NCBI GenBank assembly: GCA_036785705.1
Contig: JAWUZG010000051.1
Span: 17,946,501 to 18,010,500 of the forward strand
Origin: Acanthornis magna
Lineage: Eukaryota; Chordata; Aves; Passeriformes; Acanthizidae
Reading direction: 5' to 3'
Length of the DNA stretch: 64,000 bases
Shown piece after piece: positions 1-12,109 of this stretch. Below the pieces are notes generated by a model, which worked only from the letters and a program-made list of their open reading frames with translations, had not been told where the DNA came from and searched no databases. The position numbers and the translations under genes are program-made. Each line of letters opens with the position of its first letter. Positions within the stretch are counted from its first letter, which is position 1.

Positions 1-826
1 TGAGGGCTCTTGCAGCAGTAAGACAAAGAGCTGAGGCACCCATTGCAGAGAAGGAGGGAGGCAATTCCAAAACCTAGCCTTGACTGCAGAAATTCATCAG
101 TGGATGAGTTTCTTCGAAAAGCAACTGATGGCAAAGCTGGAGTAGTGATGGAGGGGTAAAGCATGAAGGAAACTTGGAGGATATGTTTTGGACTGGCTTC
201 TGAATAGTTTTCTGGGAAACCTCAGACATTACACATGACAGGATCATAGCTGGGAGATGTCTGAAAGCTTAGCCAGGGGCTTCAGGTCTGAAGAAAAGCC
301 AAGCCCTTGTGGTCCTTTTGGGTGCTGAAGCATGACGCAAATATACACTCATTTTATCTTACCATGTTACAGAAATGGATAAAGATCCAGAGGGAGAAAG
401 AAACTCACCCCCAGCAACACATCCAGTAAGAAGACCAGTCATTATCCTTTCCCAGTGGCCTCACTGCTAAAGCATCATACCACTTGTGCACCATTTTTTA
501 GGATGTTTCTGAGCAGTGGTAGAGCTTCCCAGGCATCTCATGGTTGAAGATTTTGTGGATCTCCCACAGCCCTTGACTGTGAACATAACTTCATACACTT
601 CAGCTACGTGTTCAGAGCCCCTACGCTACAGAATTATTTGTGAAGAGCACATAACACTAAGCAGGTTGTCTTGGTGAGCTTGTTTAATCTTCACTAAAAG
701 GAAAGCTCACAGTGTCAGAGGCAAGGAAACAAAGATGAGTATTTTCTAATAGACAGGCTGTAACTCCACAGGACAACTGGATCACATGAGCAATGTTCAG
801 CACATTAACATGCCTGTAATACTTAC

Positions 827-874
827 CAGGTACACTTTCTAGTTCTTGCCCATTGACCACCCATGGAAACCATT
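827..874 (-). CDS. Candidate 48-nt exon of an unknown minus-strand gene
   Basis: The minus strand shows a strong acceptor (ccctctgttctattgcag), 48 nt, then a strong donor CTG|GTAAGTATT. In phase 1 the insert reads WFPWVVNGQELESVP with no stop and is symmetric (phase 1-1). A second frame is also open, so reading frame alone does not prove coding. I do not recognise the peptide. It enters in the same phase and orientation as the Reeler-like frame at 8456-8667, which is weak support for one gene. Confidence 0.2.
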
Positions 875-2513
875 CTGCAATAGAACAGAGGGATGTGATG
901 AAAGACAGATATTTATTGTCTGCAGGCTTTGTGGAAGTTTAATGTTTAGCTATCCAGGAATCACCACTGCCCTCTGCTGAAGGGAGAAATGCTCTCCACT
1001 CAGCCTCAGCCTCCACTGCTGGCTGGGTTTGCTGTTTAAAGGCTTGTGGATATAAGGGGTCCTGATCTTATCCCTGCTGCTTCCACCAGGGTCAATGGCT
1101 AGGCACAGGGACAAGTTAGTAAATACCTCCAGATCTGCTACCAGACTTTGACCTTCTGAAACCTCTTTTGATGCATTTTGAAAAAAAAACCATGTGACCT
1201 CCCTGCTCTGGAGGCTAGGCAAAATCCCTATCTCTACTTTATAAAAGAGGAAACTGAGTAACGGAAATTACTCACTTGGGGTCATGGATTGAGTTATTGG
1301 TACAGTAAAAAGCAGACTGCAGGTTTTGTAGCTCCTTAGGCAAATCATCCAGCCCAGGTATGGAGCACAGAGCAGATAATCTTTCCCCTCCCACCCCCTG
1401 GGTGAACTGGAGAAGGGGTATGATAAAGACTTGGCTGTGCATGCTGTGTGGAAGAGAAGAAATTGAAGCTGGGCTAGACTGTTTGTTTGTTCAAATATAA
1501 AGGGTGACAGAAGCTGCTTCCTTACAGCAGCCAGGAATAGGAAAGTATTTCCTGCTAGCCACAGATGAGGGAAATGTCTGCATAACTGGGGTGGGATGAA
1601 GGAAGGAGTTGGCAGGAAAAAGCCAGTGGTCTGGGGCACTGTGGGGATGTGTGCATGACCAGCTCAAAAATAAGTACACCCCACACTACATCTTGTGAAG
1701 ACAGCCTGTAGCTTTCTGTTCTTAATGGGAACACTGTCTGGGTAAAAACTATTGGGTCTGGAGTTTTTGTCATAGTTCTTCCACATTCCAAGGGCAGTTA
1801 CTTGCAGGCCGCAGAGGGTCTCTTGGGACCCCTACATAATCCTGCTCTACAGCATTACAGGAGTTGCTGGACCCTGATATTCCATTCCCCACCCAGCTGC
1901 CAGCAAGGGCTCAGCTGCTGGCGATTAACCCAGGGAGAGCCAGACATCTATAATAACTTAAATACGCAATTCATTACAGCCCAAAAGTTTCCCTGTTCTG
2001 GCTAATCTCTTAACTGTAACAAGCAGAGAAAAAAAATGGTGTTGGAACACTCTCTCATTTGTTCCTGATACAAAAGGAAGGACACAAATTCTGAAACCAT
2101 TGCAGAAGCCAGAAGTGCTGGATTTGTACAGACATGTAGAAAAGACAGGGAGGCTCCTCCCTCTTTTCTAACATTGAAAAATCAGCTATTATGAATTTTT
2201 CCCCCCAGGAGTTGAATAGAAAACCAGTCCAATTCTAAAACAGGACATAAGTGAAGTGAAATCTCTACATATAAGGCAATGACATAAAATGGGTGATTTT
2301 CTCATCCCACCTTCAATCACTTAAATTTACATTTGCTATGGTACCCAATAAATAAGCCTTACAAACAACTGGACTTTCTTATCCAAGTTGCAGTAAATTC
2401 ACTCTTGAGGTCTAGAACTGCAGTCATAACTCACCAAATCTGTAACCTACCCAAAATCAAAATCAAAAGAAACAATGAGACACCAGCTGGTGATTCCTGT
2501 TATTTTCCAAGTT

Positions 2514-2552
2514 AAAACAAACAAACAAACAAACAAACAAACAAACAAACAA
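2514..2552 (+). repeat. (AAAC)n simple repeat
   Basis: About nine and a half AAAC units in a row, followed by AACCCCC. Confidence 0.95.
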
Positions 2553-4230
2553 CCCCCAACAGAAGTGCTAAAACAAAAAATACACAAAAGTAAGAAATAT
2601 TCCTTTCAGGCTTCCTTCATGCATCATAAAAACCACAGCCTTTTTTTTCCCCCTTTCAAATCATAGTCTACCTATAAGCTCATCTCTTGGATGCTTCAAC
2701 TCCCTGCTTCACAGTCATAAACAGGACATTGTCTATTGTGCACCTTCACAGGAAAAAGTGCTATTTGGAGCAGAATCAGGCTTCAGCATGAGGGGAGGGC
2801 CAAGGAGGGTATTGGAATAACCTGATTTGAATGTGGTAGGTAGTCATCTCTCTCCTACATACAGTCTTTGCTGGACAAAGCTTTATCCACTCACTGAAAT
2901 CAATCTTCTTTCACTATCTGTTCTGCATCTTCTGACTATAATGTCTGATGCTGCCCTCTTGTTCTGTTTTTTATTTTTATGCTTTTTTGAAAAAAAAAAA
3001 AAAAATTGATCTGAATTTTTGCCGAAGTAGCTCCAAGCAAACAAAGTCATGGAGAGACAAAACAGAATAACAACAACCACCACCACCAAAAGCAGAAAAT
3101 GGTCTGAACTACAGAGGTGAGCTTTCTCAAAACAGCTGTACAAATACTATAAAACCTCCCAGCAGTCAAGTGGCTTGGAATGAGGTCATTCCAGCAGGAA
3201 TTGCTAGTGACAGCAAATGTGTCACAACTATGATAGAACAAATTTTGCAGAGCACTGGGAAATGCCCTGCAGATCATGTATACACAGGTGGTACAGCAGT
3301 AAGCACAAAGCACACCTAACCCTCTTTCTCAACTCGATCTGGATGTTTTGCTTACATAAATATACTTGCAGTAGAAGTTGTGGACCTCTGTCTCTTGTGA
3401 CTCCCAGCACTTACTGAAGAGTGTCACAGATGGAAAAATTTCCAGTTTCTAATTTTTTTCCTTACAATCCTATATCCACCTTGCCTTTCCTGTTCAGTCC
3501 TTCCCCCTTTACTACCATTCTACATATCTCTGTCTTTGTCCTTAGGTCATTGCACATTATTATATGTAGGAAACTCCATGGGCCCCAGATGGGGAACAAA
3601 TCCTTCCCCTGGGCATAAGGACTCACCAGCTGGGGACAAGAAGAGTGCTAAGAGACAAAACAGTATACAGGTTCCAGAGGTCTTCATCCCTGTGGAGTAG
3701 AGAACAGAGGAAAGCTAAGGCAGGAACTGGTACGCCCTCCCCTATACCTCAGAAATGTTGCTTGTTGCCCCCATTTTCCTCTCAAGACCATTTGGTCTCC
3801 CCAGCCTCCCTCCTGTCTCTCTCCTCATGTGGTCAGTATTCCAGGTATTTCTGAAACATTCTGCACTGAACCTGTAACACCACCTGTTTTCTTCCTCTTT
3901 CCATCTCCTTTCTCCAGTCCCCATCTCTTTTCCCATCCAGGTGGCTAAACCCTGCTCACACACACCCTCAGCATGCAAAGAAAAGTTTCCCCCATGTTAT
4001 TTTCCTCCATTCTCTTCTACTTTTCAGTTATTTCGAGGAGCACTGAGAGAAAAGACAGAGTCCCCATCACTTACTGCAGCCCTCAGCTTCCACTCCCTTC
4101 AGCAGCAAACGCTCTGGTTTCTCCCCTACGGCGGCCCCCCTCTTTAGCTATTGGGTAAATCACATGCAGCCACACCCAGAACACGTTCTCCTTTTGGTTG
4201 TCTTCAAAACACAATTTCTGGGAAAGAGGC

Positions 4231-4257
4231 AAAAAAAAAAGAAAGAAAGAAAGAAAA
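4231..4257 (+). repeat. A-rich / (AAAG)n simple repeat
   Basis: Ten A residues, then four GAAA units. Confidence 0.9.
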
Positions 4258-4449
4258 CCCCAATAAGCCGGCGAGATGGAGGGATATGGTATCATCACGC
4301 ATGTGGAATGAGGGGGGGAGCGAGGAGCAGCAGCCCACACCCTCATTCCAGAGTTTATTGTCCTCGGAAGGGGCTCCTCCCATTCCCCCAGGATGGCCCA
4401 GCACCAGGGATGGATTTTTGGGTCTGCGTTGCACACTGGTGTCCTGTTT

Positions 4450-4850
4450 CGTCCTGCCCTTCCATGCAGCCCGGCTTCTCCTCAGGCCGCCACCTCCAGC
4501 CACGTTTCCCGACTCAGCTGCTGCCTCTCCCCACCCCAGTCATTCGGTCCTGTTCCCTGTTTCCCTGCCCGCCTGTGGCACAGGGACACTGCGGAGCCCG
4601 CATCCCGTTCTCCCGCAGGACGCGCTCGGTTCCTGCCCGCGGCTCTCCGCCCTGCGGGACCGAGCAGGGCCGGCGGGTACACGGGCTGGCAGGGGGACAT
4701 CACGAGCAGCCACAGCGGTGACACCACCCCGCTGCCCCGCTGGGATGGAGGGACGGGGCTTCCCGCTGGACCAGGCTCGTGGCGGGCAGGGAGCAGGTAC
4801 CGGCCATGGGGCCCGTCCTGCAGCGCCGCTGCCGTTCTGGCCTGAGAAAG
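4450..4850. other. GC-rich patch, possible weak CpG island
   Basis: This 0.4-kb stretch is G+C-rich with moderate CpG content. Frames are open on several strands at once, as expected from composition. No splice structure or domain was recognised. Confidence 0.4.
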
Positions 4851-4861
4851 GCAGGGAATAC

Positions 4862-4934
4862 CAAAAAGAAAAAGAAAAAAAAAAAAAAAAACCAAAACAA
4901 CCCCCGCCCCCCCCCCAAAAAAAAACAACACCCC
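4862..4934 (+). repeat. A-rich / C-rich low-complexity run
   Basis: An AAAG/poly(A) run, a short ACC/AAC mix, ten C, nine A, then ACAACACCCC. The pattern creates spurious poly-Phe and poly-Lys frames. Confidence 0.9.
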
Positions 4935-4939
4935 TAGGA

Positions 4940-7900
4940 AAATGAGAGAGACACGAACTGAGAAGGAAGACCACGAATGAGACCTGACCTTCACTGCCAT
5001 CCTCCTGACTCCCCTGCGCCTCCAAATATTTCATGACCGAGGGAGGAGCAATCCCCTAAGTCCCACTGGAACAGCCACTGACTCCTAACCTTTTCTCCAA
5101 CAGCTCCTGGATCCGACCTCCTCCTGTTGCTTTCACTGACTTCTTTTAATTTTCCTGCTTCTGTAACAACTTCGGCTGGCTTTGAGGAGGCACTAGATGA
5201 GATTCAAGACACAATCTCAGCCCTGGAGCCAAGAAGCAAGCTAGGAAATGATCCCACCTCTCTACCTCATAGAGCAAGGAAAGACAAACCTTGGAGGTGA
5301 AAGCTGTGTCCCCTAAGGCTCATCCTGGTAGCTTGGTAACCCTCATTTGTTCTCAACTAATTGCAAACTAGAAATAAAATCCTATACTACCTTATACACA
5401 GCCAAATATACATAGCAGTATGTTTAGGCTACAATTTCCCTCACACCTTGGTTTGGTGTTTGCTTTTCTCTGTGCCTCTGTGCTGTCATTTGAGTCTGTT
5501 ACTGTTTAACTGGATAACTAAAACATCCTGAAGACCTTGTGAGTTTTGAACACATTTATTTGGAAATTTTCATTGATGCCAAATGTTTTGGTCTACCAAT
5601 GTGTTGATGTACCACCACCTTCCACAGAACACAGGATGCACAGCCAGTCCTGGGAATGGTTTCTGCTGATTGCTTTTGAGCCTTAAATCCTTCTTTCAAA
5701 CTGGAAGACTACATCCTCCCCCAGCTGCTCGGTGCGTGTAGACCCCTTGTGCTAGCAGAACCCCTCCATTTGGAGAGCTTGGTGCGGGATGGGGGTGATG
5801 CTGCTGGTGATGGAATTGCTGGCTGGGAAGCTGCTCAGTATTTTACAGACCAGACAAGCCGCAGAGAAATAGCTGGAGGTATCCTGCTGCTCTTGCTCAA
5901 GGTGGACACCGGAGGGAGCCGCAGCCCACCGGCATGCGAATGCCCCTTTTTTTTCTCTTGCAATACAAGCACATTCTTAAAGAGATGTGGCTCTGTGTCT
6001 GCAGGCCTTCATCTGGTGTGAAGGATCTCCTCTTAGCTCTCCTGTTTTTCTGTCTACTGGATCAGCAACTGTTTAACCTGTATTTTTGTGATAGAAAATA
6101 ATCTTGATTTCCACCCCCCCTCCTTGACCCATGATATTGATAAAGATTACTGGACACCCTTCATGGCTGGGAGATATGAATAATTAAAATCCTTCTGCAT
6201 GTTCCCTTCTCACTCATGTTGCTGTTTTCTGCTTCGCATGCTGCTGTCCTCCGTCTCAGGGTATCTTGGGGGACATCTACGGCTGATGACTCAAGGTAAA
6301 GCAATCTTTCTTGTAAAAGTTCAGGTGTCAGTGCCACAGTATGGTGTGAAGAACTGTGCCGCAGTAAATGGCACGGGTGACTCATAAAGGAAACACTTCC
6401 ATACATAAATTCCCTCAAGTGCTGATCCCAGTGCCTGTAGGTGTTTACCTAAGATCAGAAGCAGTGGCAGTGATTCAGCAAAAGCGTATCTTCCTTTCCA
6501 GTTGGTACTGATCCCATTATATTATCTGGGATGCTGTGGTGATGCTAGCATATTTTGATGAGATACAAAATCAGCCTTCCTGGAAATTAAAATTTCCTGG
6601 TGCATTTCACTCTGGAGACTACTGCGTCTAAACAGACAGTTAGGTGATCCTGGACCATGCTATTTGCGAAGGTCTTTGAGACTTTTACCTCTCCTCTTTG
6701 TTTCCCTGGCCTTCACATATCCTCATGGTAACTGGGCATTAAGTTACATCTGTGTGATAAGAAATTAATGAACTGCTGTGAGATCTGTGAATGCATCATG
6801 TCAATAATGCAGTTCTACTAGTCATGTGAATTGGGGCTGAAATGAATTTTCTTGGGACCCCCACTGCTGATGGGCTCCTTTAATACCTGAGGTCTGACAC
6901 CATCCTGCAGTTGTTCCACTGTTGTTGCTGAAGTCATCAATGGGAAGGGACATGAGTTCAAGGCCTGATCCACCTATCCCAAATTTTGGGAGCTTCACAT
7001 CTTCATCACACTGTAGAAGAGCAAACACTGCCAAGTACAGGAGCCTAGATGCACAATTCATCTCTTTTTTTACTCAGTCATGCTTTCTGTTGTCCCATCT
7101 ACAAAAATAAGAAATTCTTCACCCCTTTATTTCCAAATGAACGAGGCAGTGCTTAGAGGGCAGACAGCCTTGCAGTCACAAAATACACTAAGGTAGTCCA
7201 TGATACTCTAATTAATGCTGGCCCAGCTCCTTCAAATCAGTTCAGCATTGTGAAGCACTGAGCACAAAAAGAGGAAATCAGTGAGCTCTTTGCTATTTGG
7301 TTGGTGATTCCGCTGTGTGCTTCAGGCTTCTCATGGCCAAGGTGGCTATGGTGAGCAGTCAGGGCCTTCCTTCTTTGCTTGGTGTGCTTTGGGGTTTCCT
7401 TCTCTGCTCTTTCTGTAGTTCTTACTATTACAAACATCCTTCCTTTCTGAGCCTTTGTACTGTCTCAGGGACAATGCTTCCTGGCTGTTTCACCTGTTCC
7501 TCCACACTCCCCTTTCTCCAAGGAGCTGAGCTCAAATATCGCTTTTCTCAGGGAACTTCTTCCAAAACCATTCTCTCAGGGGGTACATAATACTTTAAGC
7601 TTAATAAATATATAAATCCCTTCTGCAAGCCCAGTTATGTGTGTCCATACAGACCCTGAAGCACAGAGAAACACCATATTTAATTCAACTGGTGCAAGTT
7701 TTTCATACAGATGAGGCTGCAGACACAAGCAAAACACCAGCAAGGACATGATGGATTCCCCCTCCTCTTCTCCCATCTCTTCTGGACATCACAACCCCTG
7801 AAGCAAAGCCAGCAGGATTAATCCTCCTGTTGCAACACAGCGATTGTGCCCTGGAACAGTAACCAGAGCAGGCTGAAGAAGTCACTGCTAGGAAGCAGAG

Positions 7901-9180
7901 CTGTGTCTTACACCTACACAGAGAGGTGAACCAGGGCTGCTCTGGCACAGAACAAGTCACAGTTTAGTTTTCCAAACAATACACTTGAAGTCCAGCCTCT
8001 TGTACCATTTTTTTGTCTTTTAGTAGTCCTCCATGGTGCAACAGATTTTATGGTTTTGTCTACCCTAATAGTCTAAACCCAGCAAAACTATATTAATTCT
8101 ATTTAAAAATAGGTCACCCTGTAAGTTTTTAAACACCGTTGGTGAAGGGGGCAAAAGTGGCAACTTTAAAAGCCATTTGCTTTAAATTCTGTAACATTTA
8201 TAAAAGATCTGCTGTCAAAGCCTTTTTCTAAACTGGCCGCATCCAAAATATGCAAACCATTGAAGTCCTTCTCAGTGTCAGCATTGACAGCATTCACCCT
8301 GCTTCTGAAAAGATTTAAGAAACAAGAACAAATTGTACTGAGTAGAAGAAATGCAAATGATGTTACATGTTAGCAGACAGATTGATAAGAGTTTATGTTG
8401 TGGGGAAATTAGGAAGAACCACTCTCAGGTTTGCATACCTTCATTTCCTATACTTTCACAAGGACTGTAAATTCTGACTTAAATACTCATTTATGTTTTT
8501 TTCTACTGTTGACATTACAGGAATCTGAACAAAGATTTTGGGCATAACTGCAACTGCATTGACAGAAATCACTGTGTCCCCTGTAGGTACTGCTGACTTC
8601 AACCAAGTCACTTGAATTTTCTTCTGACCTTCCCCATGTAGAGTCACTATTCCAACTTGATGGCAGACTGAAACCAAGGCAAGTACTGTTAATGAAAATC
8701 TGTCCTAATGTGAAATGTATACATGTAAAGGTCCTGCACTGCTTTAGCTCTTTGCAGTTTTAAAGAGATAAAAACAGCAACAAATGTAGACAATTCTGTA
8801 TCAACATCAACAGAACCTTCACAAGATCCCTGTAAAAGGGCAGCGCTGGTAGCTGAAAAATCTTATTTGGTACTATTCTAATAATTTCTTGCCTCTGTCC
8901 TTCAATGCAGCTGCCCTGATATGTATCTTTTCATGAAAAGGACTTCAACTATTCATGCATTATATTCTTATCTTAGAATTTAAAAAAAAATTGGAATTTT
9001 ATTTGCATGCAGCTGTATAGAATATTTGCATTCAAATCAAAGCCCACTCGTTTTGTTTGTTAAAATATCTAGATGTTATTCCATCAAATCAACCTAACCT
9101 CTTTAGCAAGGCTCCTCTGGCTATTCATTGTATACTTCTCTTGCCATGCCTGCCATCTCAGGTTTCTCTCCAATTTAATT
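4940..9180. other. Intergenic sequence, no gene recognised apart from the Reeler-like frame
   Basis: Ordinary unique sequence of mixed composition. No other coding exon, RNA gene or identifiable repeat family was seen by eye. Confidence 0.5.
8456..8667 (-). CDS. Possible exon or relic with similarity to the C-terminal half of a Reeler domain
   Basis: On the minus strand, after an AG acceptor (ccttggtttcag ending at 8668), a 70-residue frame runs to TGA at 8456. It includes GQKKIQVTWLKSAV, then PTGDTVISVNAVAVMPKI and FVQIPVMST. Spacing of the KxxIxVxW strand, a Gly/Thr-rich turn, a V-rich strand and a closing IP resembles the end of Reeler domains such as the one in ferric-chelate reductase FRRS1. 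Entry is phase 1. I found no companion exon for the first half of the domain within the window, and no start codon. Possible donors lie at GTAATG near 8520 and GTGAAAG near 8459. It could be an exon of an unannotated gene, a decayed relic or chance. The similarity was judged by eye from memory of the family. Confidence 0.25.
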
Positions 9181-9350
9181 CTTGGGTTTTCTTTTTTTTG
9201 TTATGTTTTCTTTTTCCTGTATCTGATCTTTTTTCTTCCCCTATTTCTGCATTTATTACTCTATTTCAGTATATGCCTTTTTATTTCTTTCTTTCTCTCC
9301 TTTTTATTCTTTTTCCCTCCCCCCAGTGCTCTATCTCCTGGTTTTTCTAT
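9180..9350 (+). repeat. Pyrimidine-rich tract
   Basis: About 170 bases of mostly T and C on the plus strand. It produces Phe/Leu/Ser-rich spurious frames. Confidence 0.8.
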
Positions 9351-9688
9351 CTGAACAAGCTTTTCTGACTCTGCCGTTCTCTCTGTCTCCTTGGTTTCCT
9401 TTCAGTCGCCCTCACTGGAATGTTGGCAGAAACATATTTTTCTTTGAAAACAAAGAGACTAAATAAGTAAATGAATAAATAAAATAGCTGGAAGCAGATG
9501 GGAGGTCTCAATTCCAGAAGGGTCTGCATTCTGCGAGCTTTTCTCACTTCCTAGCAAAGGAGGAGATAGTTGCACTCCCTGCCCACCCACCCCCAGCCTC
9601 ACAGGGAGCCAGGCTTCCCCCTCCCCTGGCGTGAGGACCTTGCTGGGAGTGATGGATTGCACTGCAGTGAGGGCTGGGAAGCACTGCA

Positions 9689-9743
9689 GGGAGAGGAGGG
9701 GGAGGGATGGGGAAGGAAGGGAGGCAGGGAAGAGGGAGGAGAC
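9689..9743 (+). other. Purine-rich G-tract cluster (G-quadruplex motif)
   Basis: Six or more runs of at least three G are separated by 1-7 A-rich bases. The surrounding 9,680-10,020 stays strongly purine-biased. Confidence 0.7.
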
Positions 9744-10624
9744 ACGCTGCTAGCGTCAGGCCAGGAAGGATGTAACGGGGCTGATGAGGAGAGAGGAAGG
9801 GGGATTGGAAAACGAGGACGGGGAGGGGATGGCTGGGAGAGAGTGCGTTTGTGCAGGCAGCACGGCTCCGATCAGACTGGTGAGCCCACAAATGATGGAG
9901 GCACCAGGCAGTGAGGGCAAGGCTGGCACTGGGCAGCGGGGGAGACGGGCGGGGAAAATGGAAATGACATAGGGAAAGGGAGGAGGAGAGAAAGTCAGCG
10001 CTAGAGAAAGTCAGGATTGTACAGCAACGACAAAAGGACACAACTCTGGCAATCTGGATTTCTTTGGAGCTGTAACAGAGGAGGCAGTGTTGATGTAGAA
10101 ACACTGAAAAGGTCAAACAAAGCATGCTGCAAACTACTGAAATGGGCTTTCATTGCACTCTGAAGGGTGGTAACAGCATGAACTTTGGGCAGTAGCGAGG
10201 TACATGTGTACGGCCTAAGCTACTGGTGATGGCGAGCTTGCAGCATCTGGCTGCAGCAGCTTCATTGCCCTGTGGATTTTGGCCCTTTTGCCTGGGCACT
10301 GTGAGGAATGCAGATGACCTCCTCCCCACTGAATCAATTGCAAGTGCTGAAACATCAGTTGTCATTGTTTGTTACCTTTCATGCTTTTTTTATTTAATAT
10401 ACATTCCTCCATCTGTTTCTCATTCATTGCCCAGATTTTTTTCTCCATCTCTCCGTTTCCATCCAGCCTCCTTTCTCCATTGTTAATGTCCTTTTTTCTC
10501 AATTCTCCTCCACCATTATTTTCATCCCTCCCTTCCTCTCCCCTTCCCTCTCCCGTTTCGCGGACCTCCCGCTGCCCACTGCCAGGCGCAGCGCTGGGAA
10601 GGGGCCTGGCGGGCACCCGGCGGC

Positions 10625-10659
10625 GGGAACCGGGGGTCGGGGATGGGGGAGGATGGGGA
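10625..10659 (+). other. G-quadruplex motif in GC-rich patch
   Basis: Five G-runs of three to five bases are separated by loops of 2-5 bases. The patch 10,555-10,680 is CpG-rich. No exon was recognised around it. Confidence 0.65.
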
Positions 10660-10699
10660 GCGGACCAGGCATGCCAGCAGCCATGCGAGCAGCCTGTAG

Positions 10700-12100
10700 G
10701 ACGCTGTCCCGCCCCTGCAACTTCGGAGAGACCCTCCCCCCCTCCCGCCATCCACTTATCCCCCCCTGGCTATAGCTGGCTCTCCGCCCCCCATCGCAGT
10801 GCACCAGCTGCGGTTTCCAGCTACACTGACCTAGTTCTGGCCTCCCTGCGAGGCACCTCTGTCCCCCTCCTCCCTTAGCACCTGGCACAGGAGAAGGGAA
10901 GGGGAAGGGTCCCCTAGCACCACAGGGAGCCTCCTGAGCACTGCTCCTGTCATGGCGCCGGACCCTGCGAGGGGAGAACAGAATTGGAGATGCAGGCGCC
11001 CGCCTCCCAGTCAGCTCCATCGGCTCAAGGCAGGCAAGCAGAACTGGGTGTGTAAGCACACTTGCTAGCGGCGAGAGGGGGCATCAGTTAGGTGAAGAAA
11101 AGATTAAGAAACCGCCCCCCACGAATGAGAGAAGTCTTGAAAAAAAACCCCAGAATCCGAGGTCTCGTCAGCTCTGGTGACAGAACTGCCGGACGCAAGA
11201 GGAAAACACTAACACGACTGGGATAAACTCGAGGACATTTAACCTGCTGCCTGAAGCGCTTTAGCTTGCAGGGCAGATGTTTATCAGATTTAATGCAGTG
11301 AACTGCCTGCGAGATACAGCCACCCTGTGGTTGCATCAGATCCTTCCCAACAGGCACTGAAATCCAAAGTCATCACTGCAATAGCATTCATCAAACGACA
11401 ATGGAGAAGGAGACAGAAAAGGACGAAACAGGAGTCAAAAAGAGGTAAAGGAGCAGGAAACAAAGGCAGGCAGACAGGAACTTTCTCAAAATGGTACAGG
11501 AAAAATGCAGACTGAGAAAAACAGCTGGAGAAGGGGCCGGGCAGACAACAGGGAGTGGGAGAAGAGAGATACAGAGAAAATGAAGTGTTTTCCTTTCAAA
11601 TGAGTGTTTCCATCGAAAGCACATTCATCCTTCTGTCCAGCTCCTCACTACTGTTCTCTGTTTCCCTGCAGCAGAACTGCAACTCAGTTGGGAGAAATGC
11701 ACTCCTGTCTGGTGGAACTGGGAGCTGCTGGTTATATACCAGTCTTTGAAACTTGCCAGCTGCTATTCATCCATCCCTTTGTTTCTGGCTGCAACTCTGC
11801 CCGCCTGGGCTTCTTTGTGTCTCAGTCCTCAAACTGCGCCCAGAATAAGGATAACAGAAGCCTCTGACCTTCTCCAAAGTTACCTATTCAATGAGATGCA
11901 TGCACTCCTCCCTTATGTCCCCAAACGGTTGCTGTCTGGCAGCAAAGGTCTCTCAATGCCCCTGCAAGCCCTTTTCTTCTGTCAAGATTGTACCCTGAGC
12001 CTCAAATGCTGGAAAGAAGGGGGTTCCCATTCCTTCTATTCCACCATCTGCACACAGCACTGTTATTTTGTCCCAGTATTTACAGCAAAATAATTATTTT
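10700..12100. other. Intergenic, no gene recognised
   Basis: Mixed composition with short unconvincing frames on both strands. No repeats were recognised. Confidence 0.5.
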
Positions 12101-12109
12101 CCCCGCAGT

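Larger units (their letters stand above)
1..4440. other. Upstream intergenic sequence without recognisable gene
   Basis: Apart from the candidate exon at 827-874, I see no convincing coding frame. It holds an AAAC run (2514-2552), a poly(A) run (2990-3005) and an AAAG run (4231-4257). The short frames found on both strands lack domains. Confidence 0.6.

Noticed and set aside
407..472. A possible minus-strand exon before the donor GGGG|GTGAGT
   Set aside because: Only one frame is open and its peptide has an unlikely Trp/Cys-rich composition. The acceptor is mediocre.
3605..3640. A 21-nt minus-strand microexon candidate between a strong acceptor (tgttttgtctcttag) and the donor CTG|GTGAGT
   Set aside because: It is too short to judge and has no neighbouring exon in a compatible frame that I could identify.
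4151..5034. A 264-residue plus-strand frame and 170-residue minus-strand frames
   Set aside because: They run through simple A/C repeats and a GC-rich patch, with no recognisable domain or splice support.
9544..10125. A 193-residue minus-strand frame rich in Leu, Ser and Pro
   Set aside because: It is the complement of the purine-rich G-tract region, so the length reflects biased composition. No family match was recognised.
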